From Mikania micrantha (taxonomy: Eukaryota; Streptophyta; Magnoliopsida; Asterales; Asteraceae), in NCBI GenBank assembly GCA_009363875.1, contig CM018698.1, forward strand, positions 54,404,067 to 54,468,066: a DNA stretch of 64,000 nt. Direction: 5' to 3'. The number at the start of each line of letters is the position of its first letter. Within the stretch, counting starts at the first letter, position 1. The notes beneath the pieces were generated by a model, which worked only from the letters and a program-made list of their open reading frames with translations, did no database searches and had not been told where the DNA came from. Shown here piece by piece: positions 25,777 to 38,792 of the stretch. The translations under genes were made by a program, and so were the position numbers.

Positions 25777-28437
25777 ATGAAGGATGTACCGCGTCCGGCA
25801 TCGTACGGCTCCGTGTACGTGCCTCCGCATCACCGCCTTCGTTCCGTCATCACTTCACCGGCCTCTGTCCCCGATATCTCTACTCCCCCTGCTATTGTTG
25901 ACAATAACATGAGCAATTCTTTTGTTAATACACTTCAAAGCAGTAATACCATTAGGTTACCGAATCCTAATCCTTACTTGCCTACTCATCAACAGCATCA
26001 AATGATGAAATCACAGGCCGGTGACTCCGGTATTCAATTCCAGCTATTGAATCATCCTGTGAGTTTTATTATACTGTATTTGTTATTGTGTGACTGGAAT
26101 TTGGAAATGTAGTTACTTTAGTAGAGAATTTAATTGAGTTTATTTATCGAATTTCAAGACAAATGTAAAATCCAGCCTCTCATACCAACCAACCCGTACT
26201 GTCTGCTTTGCTTTACTAACCCAGACACGCTTAACTGTGAAATTCTCCTCTCGCCCACAGCAACTCGTTAGTTATATTTGAAACGGGACATTTCTAATGG
26301 CTCAGTATCTCTCTTGTGGACATAATGGAACGTTTGGGATATGTCTAAGGTGTCATAGGTTGATTTCTATATTCATGTGCAAGAAACATAAATTTTGCTT
26401 TAATCACTTGAAAAGTAGGTGCACTCTTGATTAAAAGTCAACTGAATACAAGTAATGTTCAATTTCGTGATGGTTCAATTTAACCAAGAAACATGATAGT
26501 TGCTATCATGTAGATGGATGTTACAAGGAGAGGATGTGACTATATATGATATCCATGGATGTCTAAATTTTCCATTTGGATATCATTCATTTGCAACAAA
26601 GTGATTAAGGATGTCAATGCTTGTAAATTTTCCAAATTAGTGGTACACATGATGTGAACAAACACATACACACACCACGCAGGGCATTATCTGAGATAGT
26701 TGTAGATATCATGTCATACGAAATACATGAATTTCATTTCCCTCTTATTTTATACCATATGATCTTTTTATGTTGAAATATCAATAATTACATCATGGAT
26801 TTTTTGTGTTGGTCAAGGGATGTGAGTGCCGCTTGGCAATAAAATTTATAGATTCTAGACTTCAACACAAACGAGAATAATTGCATGCCTTTGTAGAAAT
26901 AAAGTTGCATAGCAGGAATAATTTGCAGCTTAGACAAAGTTCAGAAGGAAGCAAGAGATGATTGATGAGCCCCATCATGTGGCCTAGCATGACATGTGCT
27001 TTTTCCAAAATTGAAAAGGAAAGGTCTCAAAAGGTCGGATATGAAAGTAATTAAATAAATGATATTGATGCAGAAATGATATCAATTTAATCTGATAACA
27101 AAACTAAAAGATAATATACTTGTATTTCAATGGTAAATCCATGAAGAACTACAGAACACTGTACTGGTATGGTTTGGCACAGATTTAATTTGGCTTGCTG
27201 GAAATTGGAATGTTGGGCCATGAATGCTTTCTTTTACTTCTTAGTATATTGGACCATAAGACCTAATTGTCCCTCACTCTCTTGTTCTAAATATTCATTC
27301 AGAGCATTAATTTGGCTTGTTGGGCCATCTTGTTATTACTTTGGGGCTTTGGGCTTACATCATACATATTGTCAGAAAAAATGGACTAAATTACTCAATT
27401 CTTGCAGAATTTCCTATGATTACCACTAGATAAAAAAATCAAAGCACTTTAAGGGTCTATACACCCAAGGTCCACAGTGCCACGTAAGTAGATACATGTG
27501 CCTAGTCTATTGTTGGAATATAATTTGACATTGTTTAACACTTCAGCTATAGGTAGTAGTGTAGTACAAATTTGTGACTTGTGTAAAGAGTATAGACAAG
27601 GGGTATCCCTTGTGAAACACACAATCTTGATGCACAAAACAAAAACCCTCAACAGATTTAGCAAGATATTGAAAATAAATACAAATTTATTCAATCTTAA
27701 AAGGTCATATAATACAATTCAATTTGTATATAGAAGGGCATTTCAATCAGATTTTGATTCTTTTATATACGAGCGATCTTCTTTGTGAACTGAAATGCCA
27801 TCGATGGTTTGTTTCATGGTTATATGATTATAAATAGTGCTGATTTAAGGATATAATGTTGTTCAATGAACTTCCTATATATTAAAATAACATTGATGAA
27901 AGAAGCATAGTTGTCAAAGGCGCGTAAGCGGCACCCGGAGCCTAGGCGCAAAAAAAGCGAGACCTATTTTAAACTAGGGGCATAGTATTAAGTTACTGTT
28001 TTTAGAGGTTTGACATGTATAGGATTAGAAAATTTTAAATAACATATAAAGTCTAACTATAAGACAATTAATAGTCTAGTTATACATAGTTGTTAAAATT
28101 TAAAAACCTTTTTATGGTTATTTTAGGCTTGTCTATGGCCAAATTTTTCCAAATTTTGCTGAAATCTCATTGGAGTGTGCCTAGACTGACACCAGGCTCT
28201 TTTCCTGTGCCCGACGCGCTTTGACAACTATGGAAAGAAGTTTATACTTGCTAAAAATTTACATACAAATATTCTGTTATTGATCTAGGTTTGAGCTTGA
28301 TCTTTAGCATGATGACTGTTGTATTTAAATTTTTTTTTTCAAATGCGTTTTGTAGCTTATGTCTGCACATGGGTTATTGGTTGTGGCCATTTGGGCATGC
28401 ATATTCTACCCCTGTGCTGCCATTCCTTCCTGTTATA

Positions 28438-28488
<51 letters not shown>

Positions 28489-30127
28489 GCATTTCCAGGT
28501 TGCTTCCACATCAGATATAGATTCTTGGAAGTGGAAGTTAACAACGCTATTGCACAGCAGAGAGGAACAAGAGCTGGTTTCAAGGGAAAAAAAGGACAGG
28601 CGTGGTTTTGATCAAATAGCAGCCTTAGCGACTAGGATGGGTTTGTATAGGTATTATTATCATCTTAAGAGTAGTTGTTTGCATGTCTTTTATAGTTATG
28701 CTGATTAAATAATTAGTTCAATGTAATTATGGGCAGCCATTTGTATTCCAAAGTGCTTGTTGTTAGCAAGGTTCCATTGCCAAACTACCGTTTTGATCTG
28801 GATGATAAACGACCACAGAGGGAGGTAATTTATTAGATCACTAGCTTAGAAACTCGTGTGTTACACGAGTTGAATAATAAAAAATGTAATTCATAAATCT
28901 CAATATATTTTATTTCAACCCATAAATTTTCAAACAAAAATGATAGAAATGGTAAATCAGATTAGGAAGGTGCGACTATTTCGATATGTTAATTGATGAA
29001 TGAAGGTTGGAATAAAATAAAATAGGTGGGAAAACACAAATATTGAAATCCTAAAAAGATGACATGTGTCCTCTCTATGTACTTATTTATTAGAGTAAGA
29101 TGCTGCTTAATTTATTTTTCTTTAGAATGTTATTAACTTGTTGAATGCTGATGTTTATATGCATTATACTTAAATAGTTGAAGTCTTGAGAATTAGCAGG
29201 TATCCTTGCCTCCAGGATTGGAAAAGAGAGTAGAAGCTCATCTGAGGGAATATCTTTCTCATAAGGCTAAGAGTAACAATGGTTCTCGAGATAATTTATT
29301 TTCAAGAGCAAGTAGTGATGGTAGCATCTTTTTTGATGAAGGATTATTTGAGCAACCAGAATTGGGTGCACAAACCCAGATGGCAATGGAAAAAGTCCTG
29401 CGGCTAAGAAGTGTGCAACTGCATACCGAGCAACAAGCATGGCAGGTTCATAAATTTTAACATTGATGTATATCATGGTTTTTTTTAGCAATCTATGATA
29501 AGTTGTAGATCCCCACTTCTCTACATCCTTTCTCATAATGTTCATAATCTGTGATAAGAAAATTTGTCTTGAAATGCAATTGAGCAAATTCGAATCATAT
29601 GACTATCTTAATTCTTAGCATGTGTGGATGAAAGTTGCCTAAATTAAACATATGCAAACAGCCTAACATGCATATAGATGCCATCATTTATGCTTACGAG
29701 CAATTTGCTAGATCACATATCAATGTCACCCACAATCTTTCATCTCAACTGACAAGCTTTTAAATGGCTGATTGTTTGGTTAGTGCAGTATCCTTAAGTC
29801 CTTAACATTAGCATTCTAGATACTCTGTCTACGTGGTCCAAAGCCCTAAGGCACGCGCCTAGGCCTTGAAAAAAAGCCCATCCCAGCAAAAATGCCTCTG
29901 GAAGGGCTAGGCGCAGATCTGTTTCTTTCTTTTCTTTTTTTACAAAAGCTACAATAGGCGACATTCTGTTCTTTTTTCTTTTGGATTTTTAAATTTTGGT
30001 TTGAATTTTTTTGGATTCTTTTATTTAATTTAAAAAAACACAACAATTAACATATCCAACATTGGTATTGAACATTTGGTATTGGTTTTAAACATTTGGT
30101 TTGTGAGAGAGTATTAACTTTAAATTC

Positions 30128-30178
<51 letters not shown>

Positions 30179-33100
30179 ACATGAGTTTTTTTTCCTGATG
30201 CTATCGCTTTTTATGCATCTTGCGTCTAGGTGTCGGACGAGACCTTTGCGCCTATCGCCTTTCAGAACATAGCCCTGTGTTCATGTATTTAAGAAACACA
30301 TTTGTCAATCAGGTTTCTATTGCTTATTTTATTTTGTTGATTATATGCTCATAGCACTAGGTAATGTCATGCGAGATCACCCAATTATAGTAAAAGTTGC
30401 GCCAAGGTCATCAAAATTTTAAATCAGCACTTCAGGCAATAAACGTTGATTTGATTTCGTTTATGTGAATTCTGCCAAAAGTTTGCCAGAAAATTGAAAT
30501 CTTGGTACTACTGTTTAACTAGGTAATGTTGAGTCCATAGTCACAGGAAACGCTGAAGTACCCACGTACCGCGATCCAGATCGCACGTACCGAAACGCGG
30601 TACAGAAGCGTCCCGATCGCCGGCGGTACGCGATCTGGTACGTTGCTACATGGCGTACCGAAAATTCTTCAATTTCGACCTCAATTGATCCGATTCGCGT
30701 ACCCAATTGAGCAAAACGTCGATCTCTGAATTGTAAAATCGCGAATCGGACATGATTGGTACACGAATTAACAAAATTAAAGTTTAATTTGAATCTCTGT
30801 GCGTTTTATTATGTGGGAATATCAACAGTCGCTTCATCTGAAACGCCAGCTGGTTAATTGGCGCCTTAAAATTACCGATTTTATTCTTTTGTATAGGATA
30901 CGGTGTACCAAAAGATATGATACACCGTACCGCGTACCGAATTGGCGTACCGGAATGAACCTACCCCCTTCATACCGAACTTTAGAAATGTACGAATTGC
31001 GTACCCGTTTTCGTACCGCGTACCGCGACGTACCGCGTTCCATGTGACTATGGTCGAGTCACAACCGCTGATGGATGAGGCACCCAGAATAATGCTAGTA
31101 CAACACAAAACATCTACAAATAAAAGGGGTTCATCAGAGATCTAAGTGAGATGATTTCTCTCATGAATGATGAGTAAACTTATTGGACTTCATGAATTCC
31201 TTAATTCTATACTAGTATATTTTCCTGCCTTCATGGTGTCATAACTTCAAGAAAAAACTCCACAAGTTTTTGGTTTAAATTGCCATAAACAATAGGAATA
31301 CATACTTAGGTGGTTTCTAATGTTGTTTGATATTTTGGAGGTGAAAATGTAACCTTTTGAATGCATAATATATGGGTGTCCTATGTATACATTGCCACTA
31401 ATTCATTACCAGTTATCAGTTTACACATCATAAATACCAAAGTTCTGCCAAACTGAAAGTTATTTTATCTAAAGAATTAAATTTGTACAGAAGTACTATC
31501 AGTATTATGAAAAATGTACATTTATTATAGGATTCTTCAGATGGTTGGAGGATGGGAGAGTTACGTAAATGCCTGCCAGCTTATAAAGAAAAAGATGCAA
31601 TATTGAATGCTATTTCACGGAATCAGGTAATACATAAGATGTGGAATGGCTTGTTTTTATGAATAAATTTTTTATGCTTTTGAATATCAATATATTATAC
31701 GCATATTGAATTAATTTACTTCTATAGGTTGTTATCATCTCAGGTGAAACTGGTTGTGGGAAGACAACACAGATTCCTCAATTTATTTTAGAATCAGAGA
31801 TTGATTCCCTGCGTGGGGCCACATGTAGTATCATATGTACTCAGCCTCGACGTATATCTGCTATGTCTGTTTCTGAAAGAATTGCCACTGAGAGAGGGGA
31901 AAAATTGGGTGAAATTGTAAGCACTACTTTATTCTAAGGAATTTAGAGGTGGCAATTTTGACCAATTACTTCCAAATGGCTTGATATGGGATAAAAGTAA
32001 ACATATGATGTGCCAGAATGCCAGATGGGTTGAATTATAAATTGCGTAAAGTGTTTGTTTTATTTACAAGTTAGATTATAATTAAAATAACATATTTTTA
32101 TTAGAATAATTTTTGGGCAAAAGAAACTTGAGTAAATTTAACCTGATCCAGGAAAAACTTGTTCATTTTAGCTTGAAGCCTGTTACCCAACCTGCCATTG
32201 TGCCACCTCTATTGTGAATCTTTGGTGTTCATTGATTTTGTCATCTTAATTTATAAAGCTATTTTGTCTTGCTAAAGGTTGGATATAAAGTTAGATTAGA
32301 GGGTAATAAAGGAAGAGATACAAGGCTGCTATTCTGCACCACAGGAATTTTGTTGAGAAGAATGCTAATTGACAGGAACTTAAAGGGTGTTTCGCATGTT
32401 ATTGTAGATGAGATTCATGAGCGTGGCATGAATGAAGGTATATAAATGATGTTCATAGGCATACATTATTGTTGAATATATGTAGTTTTGAAATGCTTGG
32501 TTTTTTTGACAGATTTTCTGCTTATTGTTCTGAAAGAATTACTTCCTCGTCGCCCTGACCTTAGGGTTGTCTTGATGAGTGCAACCCTTGATGCAGACCT
32601 CTTTTCATCTTACTTTGGTAGTGCCCCATTGGTGAAGATTCCGGTAATACATAGGTGTTTGGGTTAATACGGGCTATTTTTAGTTTATTTTGAAACATGC
32701 TGGTCAAGTTGTGTTGCCCAATCACATTCTTTTTCCACTTATATTTTTATATGATTAATTAATATGTTACTCTATATTGTGATCATAATAACCTATATAC
32801 TTGAATCAAACAATTCAAGTTGGTTGTATGCATGAAAAATAGACCACCGGGGACATTTATCACATTTGAGTTGTTCCCCCTTTAGCTAGTTATGTATCTT
32901 GGTCGAACCAAGCTTCTTCAATTTCAGAATCCCCCTGGCGAATGGCCTGTTCTCCCCGGCTGCCACTTCTGTGATAAAGCACAACCCAAAATTGACCCAT
33001 TTATAAGTTGGTGGTTTTTTCACCTCTTAGGGTTTCTTCAAACCCATTATTTGTGCTTGAATGATTTTGTTTTTATCTGAATTTACAAACCTAGATTCTG

Positions 33101-36100
33101 ATGTTACTATGTATCTAATTGCTTGTAGGGTTTTACACATCCCGTGCATAGCTATTTTCTTGAAGATATTTTGGAAAAAACCGGATACAGATTAACTGCA
33201 GAAAATCAAATCGATGATTATGGTCAGGAAAGAACATGGAAATCAAATAAACAATTCATTAGGAAGAGAAAAAGCCAAATTGCCTCAGCTGTTGAGGTAA
33301 ATCATCCTATCCCAAAATCATATAATTATTTTGTATGCTTGTGTTTCTGATGCTTTATTTTTAAAAATGAAAATAGGAGGCGCTTGGATCTGCTGATTTC
33401 AGCAACTACAGTCAACAGACTTGTGTTTCTATGTCCTTTTGGAATCCTGATTGCGTTGGTTTCAACCTCATAGAATTCTTATTATTCATGATATGTGAGA
33501 ATGAAAAACCTGGTGCTATTTTAGTATTTATGACCGGCTGGGATGACATAAGTTCTCTTAAGGAAAAATTACAAGCACACCCTCACCTTGGAGATCCAGC
33601 TCGTGTTTTATTGCTTGCATGTCATGGTTCCATGGCCAGCTCAGAGCAGGTAGGCCCTTATGCATTGTCATACCTGTAATATGAGAAAATATTAACTTAG
33701 TTTGAAGATTTTTTAATCTTTTTTTCTGCTACGTAAACAGAGATTAATATTTGAAAAGCCAGATGGTGGGGTGAGGAAGATAGTTTTGGCTACAAATATG
33801 GCTGAAACCAGTATCACAATTGATGATGTGGTTTTTGTTATTGATTGTGGAAAAGCTAAAGAGACATCTTATGATGCTTTGAACAACACTCCATGTTTAC
33901 TTCCTTCTTGGATATCCAAAGTTTCTGCCAAACAAGTAAGTTTCTTTGGATATGTATAATCTTTTTATAAACAATTTAACACTATAACTATTTATTATCT
34001 GATATACAGAGGCGAGGACGGGCGGGTCGTGTTCAACCTGGAGAGTGTTACCATCTGTATCCTAGATGTGTCTATAATGCTTTTGCGGATTATCAGTTAC
34101 CAGAAATACTAAGGACACCCCTGCAGTCACTATGTCTTCAAATTAAAAGTTTAAAACTAGGAAGTATTTCTGAATTCTTATCTAAGGCTCTACAGTCACC
34201 TGAGTTATTGGCGGTAACGGTTAACTTGTATTTTAATAATTTGTTTATATAGATTATTTTATACATCATATATACTTTCTTGAATTGCTCATTCATAGGT
34301 TCAAAATGCGATTGAGTATCTCAAGGTAATTGATGCTTTAGACGAGAGTGAAAATCTAACTGTATTGGGTATGCTAATTTTTGCCTGCTTTGTACTTAAC
34401 TTGGTTTAAAAGGCGTGAATGAGGTGGTGCCTTGTTACATTCGGGTCAAATTTGATCAAAATTAGGTTGTAGAGGCTTACATGTAAATACAACCTAAGGG
34501 AAGAAGAAATTATGAAAGATTTGTTTGATAAAAAGGTTAATATGTAAAATAGATGACAGTCCTAACTTTTGGTTGTAAATAAAGCTTATTTGATTGTACA
34601 TTGAGCAGTGCCTGCTGGTTTTATGGTGGATCTTTTGGGATACACCGAATAAAAGAAAAAAAAAGATTTGCTTTATTTTGAGATTTTATGTATTTTCTAG
34701 TTTGAAATTGTTTATTGTTTAGCTTATCTCTTAAGGTTTTTATTTAAATAGATGATAGGATCCCAAGGGCGGGCATTGGAGCAACTGGTAAGGCTGCTAC
34801 TTTGTGACATTAAGGTTATGGGTTCAAGCCATGGGAAACTACCTATTGCACAAATGTGTCGAGTAAGGTTGCATGCATCAGTGGCCCTTCCCCGAACCCT
34901 GCAAGCGAGAGCTAAGTCAAGCTCCGGGTACACCCTTTTGGATGATAGGGTCATGTAGAATTGTATTCAAGTTTTTCATTTATCAATAAGCAAGAAAGGG
35001 CCAGTGTGGGACAGCCCTCCCCACTAAAATTTCTGTATTCATTTATTTTCTTCTTTGATTACCAATTTCTCTCTAACAGCCCTTACAAACGTGATGCGTG
35101 CGCTCACGCTCTTTTAAACCAAGGTCTTTAATAGAAGGCAGTGTACATTTGGTTATTGTTTTCCTTGTTTTTGTATGTGACTTCTTGACAGGTCGTTTTT
35201 TGGCAATGCTTCCTGTGGAGCCCAAACTTGGAAAGATGCTTATACTTGGTGCAATTTTTAACTGCATTGACCCTATACTCACAGTTGTTGCTGGTCTTAG
35301 TGTCAGAGATCCTTTTTTGGCACCTTTTGACAAGAAGGATGTAAGTCAGATATAGTGTGGAAAAAAAAATTATTTTTTAAATTGCTTTCTGATTTTTATT
35401 ATTTTACAGTTGGCAGAGGCAGCCAAAGCACAATTTTCCCGTGATCATAGTGACCATCTTGCTCTCGTGAGGGCATATGAGGGTTGGAAAGTAGCTGAAT
35501 ATGAGCTTTCCGGACATGAATATTGTTGGAAAAATTTCCTTTCTGCACAGTCGATGAAAGCTATTTATTCTCTACGTCAGGAATTTCAATCATTGCTTAA
35601 AGATACCGGTCTTATCGACAGCAATATAACTACTTACAACACATGGAGTTATGATGAAAATCTCCTCCGGGCAGTTATCTGCTATGGCCTGTACCCTGGA
35701 ATTTGCTCTGTTGTGGTAACTTTTGTTAGTCATATATCTGAATTCATATCCCTTTATGTATTTAGTTATTTATTTGTTAAAATATGTTTCATATTTTGGT
35801 GAAAATTACTTCCAGCATAATGAAAAGTCGTTTTCATTGAAAACGATGGAGGATGGTCAAGTGCATTTACACTCTGTAAGTTTGTCCAGATTCCGTAGTC
35901 TATTAATTGCTCCTATTTGAAACGTATTGATTTGATAGGCCTTTTTGTTTTCGTTTCTTGTTACAGAACTCGGTTAATGCACGTGATTCTAAAATTCCAT
36001 ACCCGTGGCTGGTCTTCAATGAAAAGATTAAAGTCAACTCCATTTTTCTCAGAGATTCAACAGCCATATCTGATTCAGTGTTGCTCCTATTTGGCGGGAC

Positions 36101-37870
36101 CCTTTCAAAAGGCGATATTGTAAGTCGATTCATTTCTTCTCCCTTGTAGAGTGTCTTTAGATATATTCAAACATAGATGTGTAAATGAACCGACCTGAGC
36201 TTAACTTCACTTAAGCTCAAGCTCGACTCTCTTAACTTTAGAGAACTTGAGCTTTTAGAGTTATATTTCTAAAAGTTGAGCTTGGCTCGTGAGTAGTTTT
36301 TCTAGCTCGGGTATGGCTAATTAATTATTAATTAGTTATTCAATTATTTTATATTTGTGTGTTTGTGTGTGTGCACACGTGGTGGCAGGAGCAGGGGACC
36401 TGGGCTTGTGTGTTAGTAAGTATTTTTATGTTACATAGTTTATGTTTTAGTACGTAAAAACCCATCATAATGTATGCATGTTTATATATCATCTTTACGT
36501 GAGTTACACACATGTAGAATATGTACATAAACATAATTTCTTCACCAATTTTTCTTTTGAATTCAATGAGAAATGAATACATATTGAATTTCTATTATTT
36601 TCTTTACAAAACCTACATTTTTTTTGTAACTGATAGTAATGGTGGAGCTTGAATTATTTTAAAGGATGGACGTGAGGGGCGGAAATTTTAAAGGAGGGGC
36701 AAAATCAATAGCGAAATCAATACCTATGAAAATTTTCTAACCTATCGACCAAAAAATTAGCACTACTGACGGAAAAAATACGAGGACGGTTTCCCTACCC
36801 GGCCCTAGTAAAGCTTTTCCTGTGGTTGATAGGAGTTCTCATAGTTAAGAAGATGTATGAGTTCTGAAATTATCCTAACCATGTGTGTGTATTTAACTAT
36901 TTATAGTTGTAATTTTTATTTATTGCATAACATATACTGTTTAATTAGTTTTTGAAATTTTATGTAATAATCATTAGGTAAATATATATTTAAAATATTA
37001 ATTAAAAATTTAGAAAATAAATGCTTGGTTAGTTTGGCAAGCCTAGCTAAGCTTGATAGGATAATTTCAATAATTAGAAAATAAGGCTTGAGCTCAATAA
37101 TTAAGGAGCTTCGGTATTAGCTTGGGCTCAAGCTTGTCAAAGCTCAACTCAATTAAACTTTCTACGAGTCGATCCCGAGTAGCTTAGTCTCAAATTGACT
37201 TGTTTAAACTCTACTATTAGTAATTTTCTGTACACAGGAGGGGCACTTGAAAATGATGGGTGGATACTTGGAGTTCTTTATGGACCCAGGATTAGCTGAA
37301 ATGTATCAAAGCTTAAGACAAGAGCTTGATGATTTATTTCAGTGTAAAGTACGTATTCCGTTTCATTTTATAACTGATTATCATTTATGAATTTGTATTT
37401 AACGTTTTACGCATCAGTTAATGAATCCCAGAATGGACATGCACACACACCATGAGCTTTTATCTGCCATACGGTTGCTTCTACCTGAAGATAAATGTAA
37501 TGGCAGATTTGTATTCAACCGCCAGGCGTTGTACGATGACTCGAAACCTTATATTGCATCAGTAACAGCACCAGAACCACCAGTTTCCAGGATTGCAAGT
37601 GGACCGGGTGGTGACAATCCCAAAGGTCAACTACAAACGTTACTTACCAGAGCAGGGTGTGCCGCCCCAACCTACCGAACCACCCAGCTGGCAAACAACC
37701 AGTTTAGGTCCATTTGTGAATTCAATGGGATGCAGATTATGGGACACCCTTGCCAAACCAAGAAACAAGCAGAAAAAGATGCTGCAGCAGAGGCTTTAGA
37801 TCGGCTCACTGGTGACAACCATGTGGGCACGTCAACGATGCTAAAGAAAAGCAAGAAAAATCACAACTGA
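25777..37870 (+). CDS. DEIH-box (DExH) ATP-dependent RNA helicase with C-terminal dsRBD, 19 exons
   Basis: Exons: 25777-26058, 28499-28650, 28737-28824, 29200-29445, 31531-31626, 31728-31916, 32278-32437, 32513-32643, 33129-33296, 33377-33649, 33741-33935, 34010-34213, 34299-34368, 35192-35340, 35410-35715, 35816-35875, 35967-36119, 37238-37348, 37418-37870. All introns are GT-AG, phases agree, and the 1,161-residue frame is open to TGA. Motif I GETGCGKT (about 294-301), II DEIH (395-398), III SAT (427-429), V TNMAETSIT (613-621), VI QRRGRAGR (660-667); helicase-associated/OB region about 730-1010; dsRBD-like FRSICEFNGM..KKQAEKDAAAEAL (about 1080-1142). The protein unwinds RNA using ATP. It fits the plant DExH3/DExH5-type group related to animal DHX36. 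The N-terminus (SYGSVYVPPHHRLRSV) shows no clear organelle transit peptide. This is the only intact conventional gene here. Its introns have absorbed many transposons without damaging the exons. Confidence 0.95.
27898..28240. mobile_element. hAT-type MITE in helicase intron 1
   Basis: The element 27,906-28,232 (327 bp) has terminal inverted repeats CATAGTTGTCAAAGGCGCG and CGCGCTTTGACAACTATG. It is flanked by a perfect 8-bp target duplication GAAAGAAG (27,898-27,905 and 28,233-28,240). An 8-bp duplication points to a hAT transposase acting in trans. There is no coding capacity. Confidence 0.9.
28433..28480. repeat. (AT)n microsatellite next to the exon 2 acceptor
   Basis: A near-pure TA run of about 48 bp followed by T8 and the acceptor CAG at 28,496-28,498. 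It forms part of the polypyrimidine/AT context of the 3' splice site, so length changes could affect splicing. Confidence 0.9.
29838..30280. mobile_element. Degenerate CCTAGGCGC-type element in intron 4
   Basis: The left part (AAGGCACGCGCCTAGGCC) and right part (TTTGCGCCTATCGCC..CATAGC) resemble in inverted order the ends of the hAT MITE at 27.9 kb. No clean TIR or target duplication survives. An (AT)n run lies at 30,129-30,175. Confidence 0.4.
30528..31060. mobile_element. hAT-type MITE with GTACCGCG repeats in intron 4
   Basis: The element 30,536-31,052 (517 bp) starts CATAGTCACAGGAAACGC and ends GTTCCATGTGACTATG (inverted). It is flanked by 8-bp duplications GTTGAGTC and GTCGAGTC with one mismatch. 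Sub-terminal regions are rich in CGTACC/GGTACG repeats in both orientations, typical of transposase-binding sub-terminal repeats. There is no coding capacity. Confidence 0.85.
34751..34949 (+). mobile_element. Au-like tRNA-derived SINE in helicase intron 13
   Basis: The body 34,760-34,940 (181 bp) has a box A-like segment (GAGCAACTGGTAAGGC), a box B (GGTTCAAGCC, 34,821-34,830), and the Au-family tail blocks GGCCCTTCCCCGAACCC and CACCCTTTTG. A perfect 9-bp target duplication GATGATAGG flanks it (34,751-34,759 and 34,941-34,949). It would be transcribed by RNA polymerase III and mobilised by a LINE in trans. Confidence 0.9.
36120..37237 (+). other. Intron 17 with degenerate GAGCTTGAGCTC-type repeat
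   Basis: 1,118 bp. AAGCTC/GAGCTT-rich sequence lies at both sides (about 36,190-36,310 and 37,020-37,200) in opposite sense, suggesting an old TIR element. The middle (36,640-36,790) contains a GGGGCGGAAATTTTAAAGG stretch similar to hAT-related debris near 50.4-51.3 kb. There is no intact coding sequence. Confidence 0.4.
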
Positions 37871-38505
37871 ATGCGATCGAGAGTTCCAAAATCGATTGAT
37901 TTATCATTTTGGGGGGAGTTGTCATGATGTTTGCCAATAGACGGTTGTGATTGAACGCTTTGACCATCTCGAAGCAATCGATACTGCATGCAAGTAACTA
38001 TTTCATAATTGCTTGCTTCAATGGTATTAATGGCTAACAAACTGTAGGATCTGGATTGAAGCAAATTGTAGAGAATATTTAAGAACAAACGTCTTGAAGA
38101 ACTTTTGGAGCATGGGAATCCAATCTTCTCTTTGCTTTTCTGATTCTTACTTTGATGTTAGTCCAATTGATGTCGGTTTCTGTCTGATATGACACGAAAT
38201 TAATCAGGTTTTCAATTGTTATCTAATTCTTTGAAACAAACGAACAAATGTACTCGTTAACATCTCTACTTACAAAATTTTTTTTATGACCATGAGAACC
38301 CACTTAAGTAAAACACTCCTAGGTCTCCCCAATACCTAAGTTGTAAAGTTAGAACCAAAAAGAGTGACATAAGAGCTAACCTTGCCTCTATGGCTCTATT
38401 TTAGAAGATAAAGAGATTGTTTATTGAGATCCGTGGTTCAATAGTTTTAAATTTTCCTTTTCTTGACTGCAAAATATTAAAAACATAAAGCCCACACTAT
38501 ACTAT
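37871..38505. other. 3' flank of the helicase gene
   Basis: The presumed 3' UTR is followed by AT-rich spacer. I found no clear canonical AATAAA near the stop and no other gene. Confidence 0.3.
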
Positions 38506-38792
38506 CAGTAGATTAGAGGTGGGAAAAAAAACCGGACCCGGAACCGGCAACTCGAACCGGAACCGGTCATACCCGAACTTATGGGTATAAGCGGGTCCGG
38601 TTTTTTAGACAAATTAAAACCGAAACCGAAACCGGGAAAACCGGAACTGGTTCCACCTTTACCCGGCCAAAACCCGAACCGGAACCCGGTTGAAACCCGG
38701 AACCGGAACCGGGTATTGACTTTGTTAACCGGAACTGGAACCGATTGAAACCGGTTAAAAAAAAAAACAATTTACGCACCTCTACAGTAGAT
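38506..38792. mobile_element. hAT-type MITE (AACCGG-rich)
   Basis: The element 38,514-38,784 (271 bp) begins TAGAGGTGGG and ends GCACCTCTA. It is flanked by a perfect 8-bp target duplication CAGTAGAT (38,506-38,513 and 38,785-38,792). The interior is made of CCGGAACCGG-type repeats in both orientations. Its family relatives are at 46.7 kb and, more distantly, 53.5 kb. Confidence 0.9.

Larger units (their letters stand above)
26059..28498 (+). other. Large intron 1 of the helicase gene
   Basis: 2,440 bp bounded by GTGAGT and TTTCCAG. Apart from the hAT MITE at 27,906-28,232 and the AT tract next to the acceptor, it is AT-rich with no recognisable coding content. The short reading frames inside it have no domain. 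Confidence 0.8.

Noticed and set aside
28291..28708. Proteins with Tyr-Ile repeats around 28.4 kb
   Set aside because: They read through the (TA)n tract and across the exon 2 boundary. The real coding part is only 28,499-28,650.
30799..31145. Overlapping frames at 30.8-31.1 kb
   Set aside because: They lie within a MITE built of GTACCGCG repeats and have no protein features.
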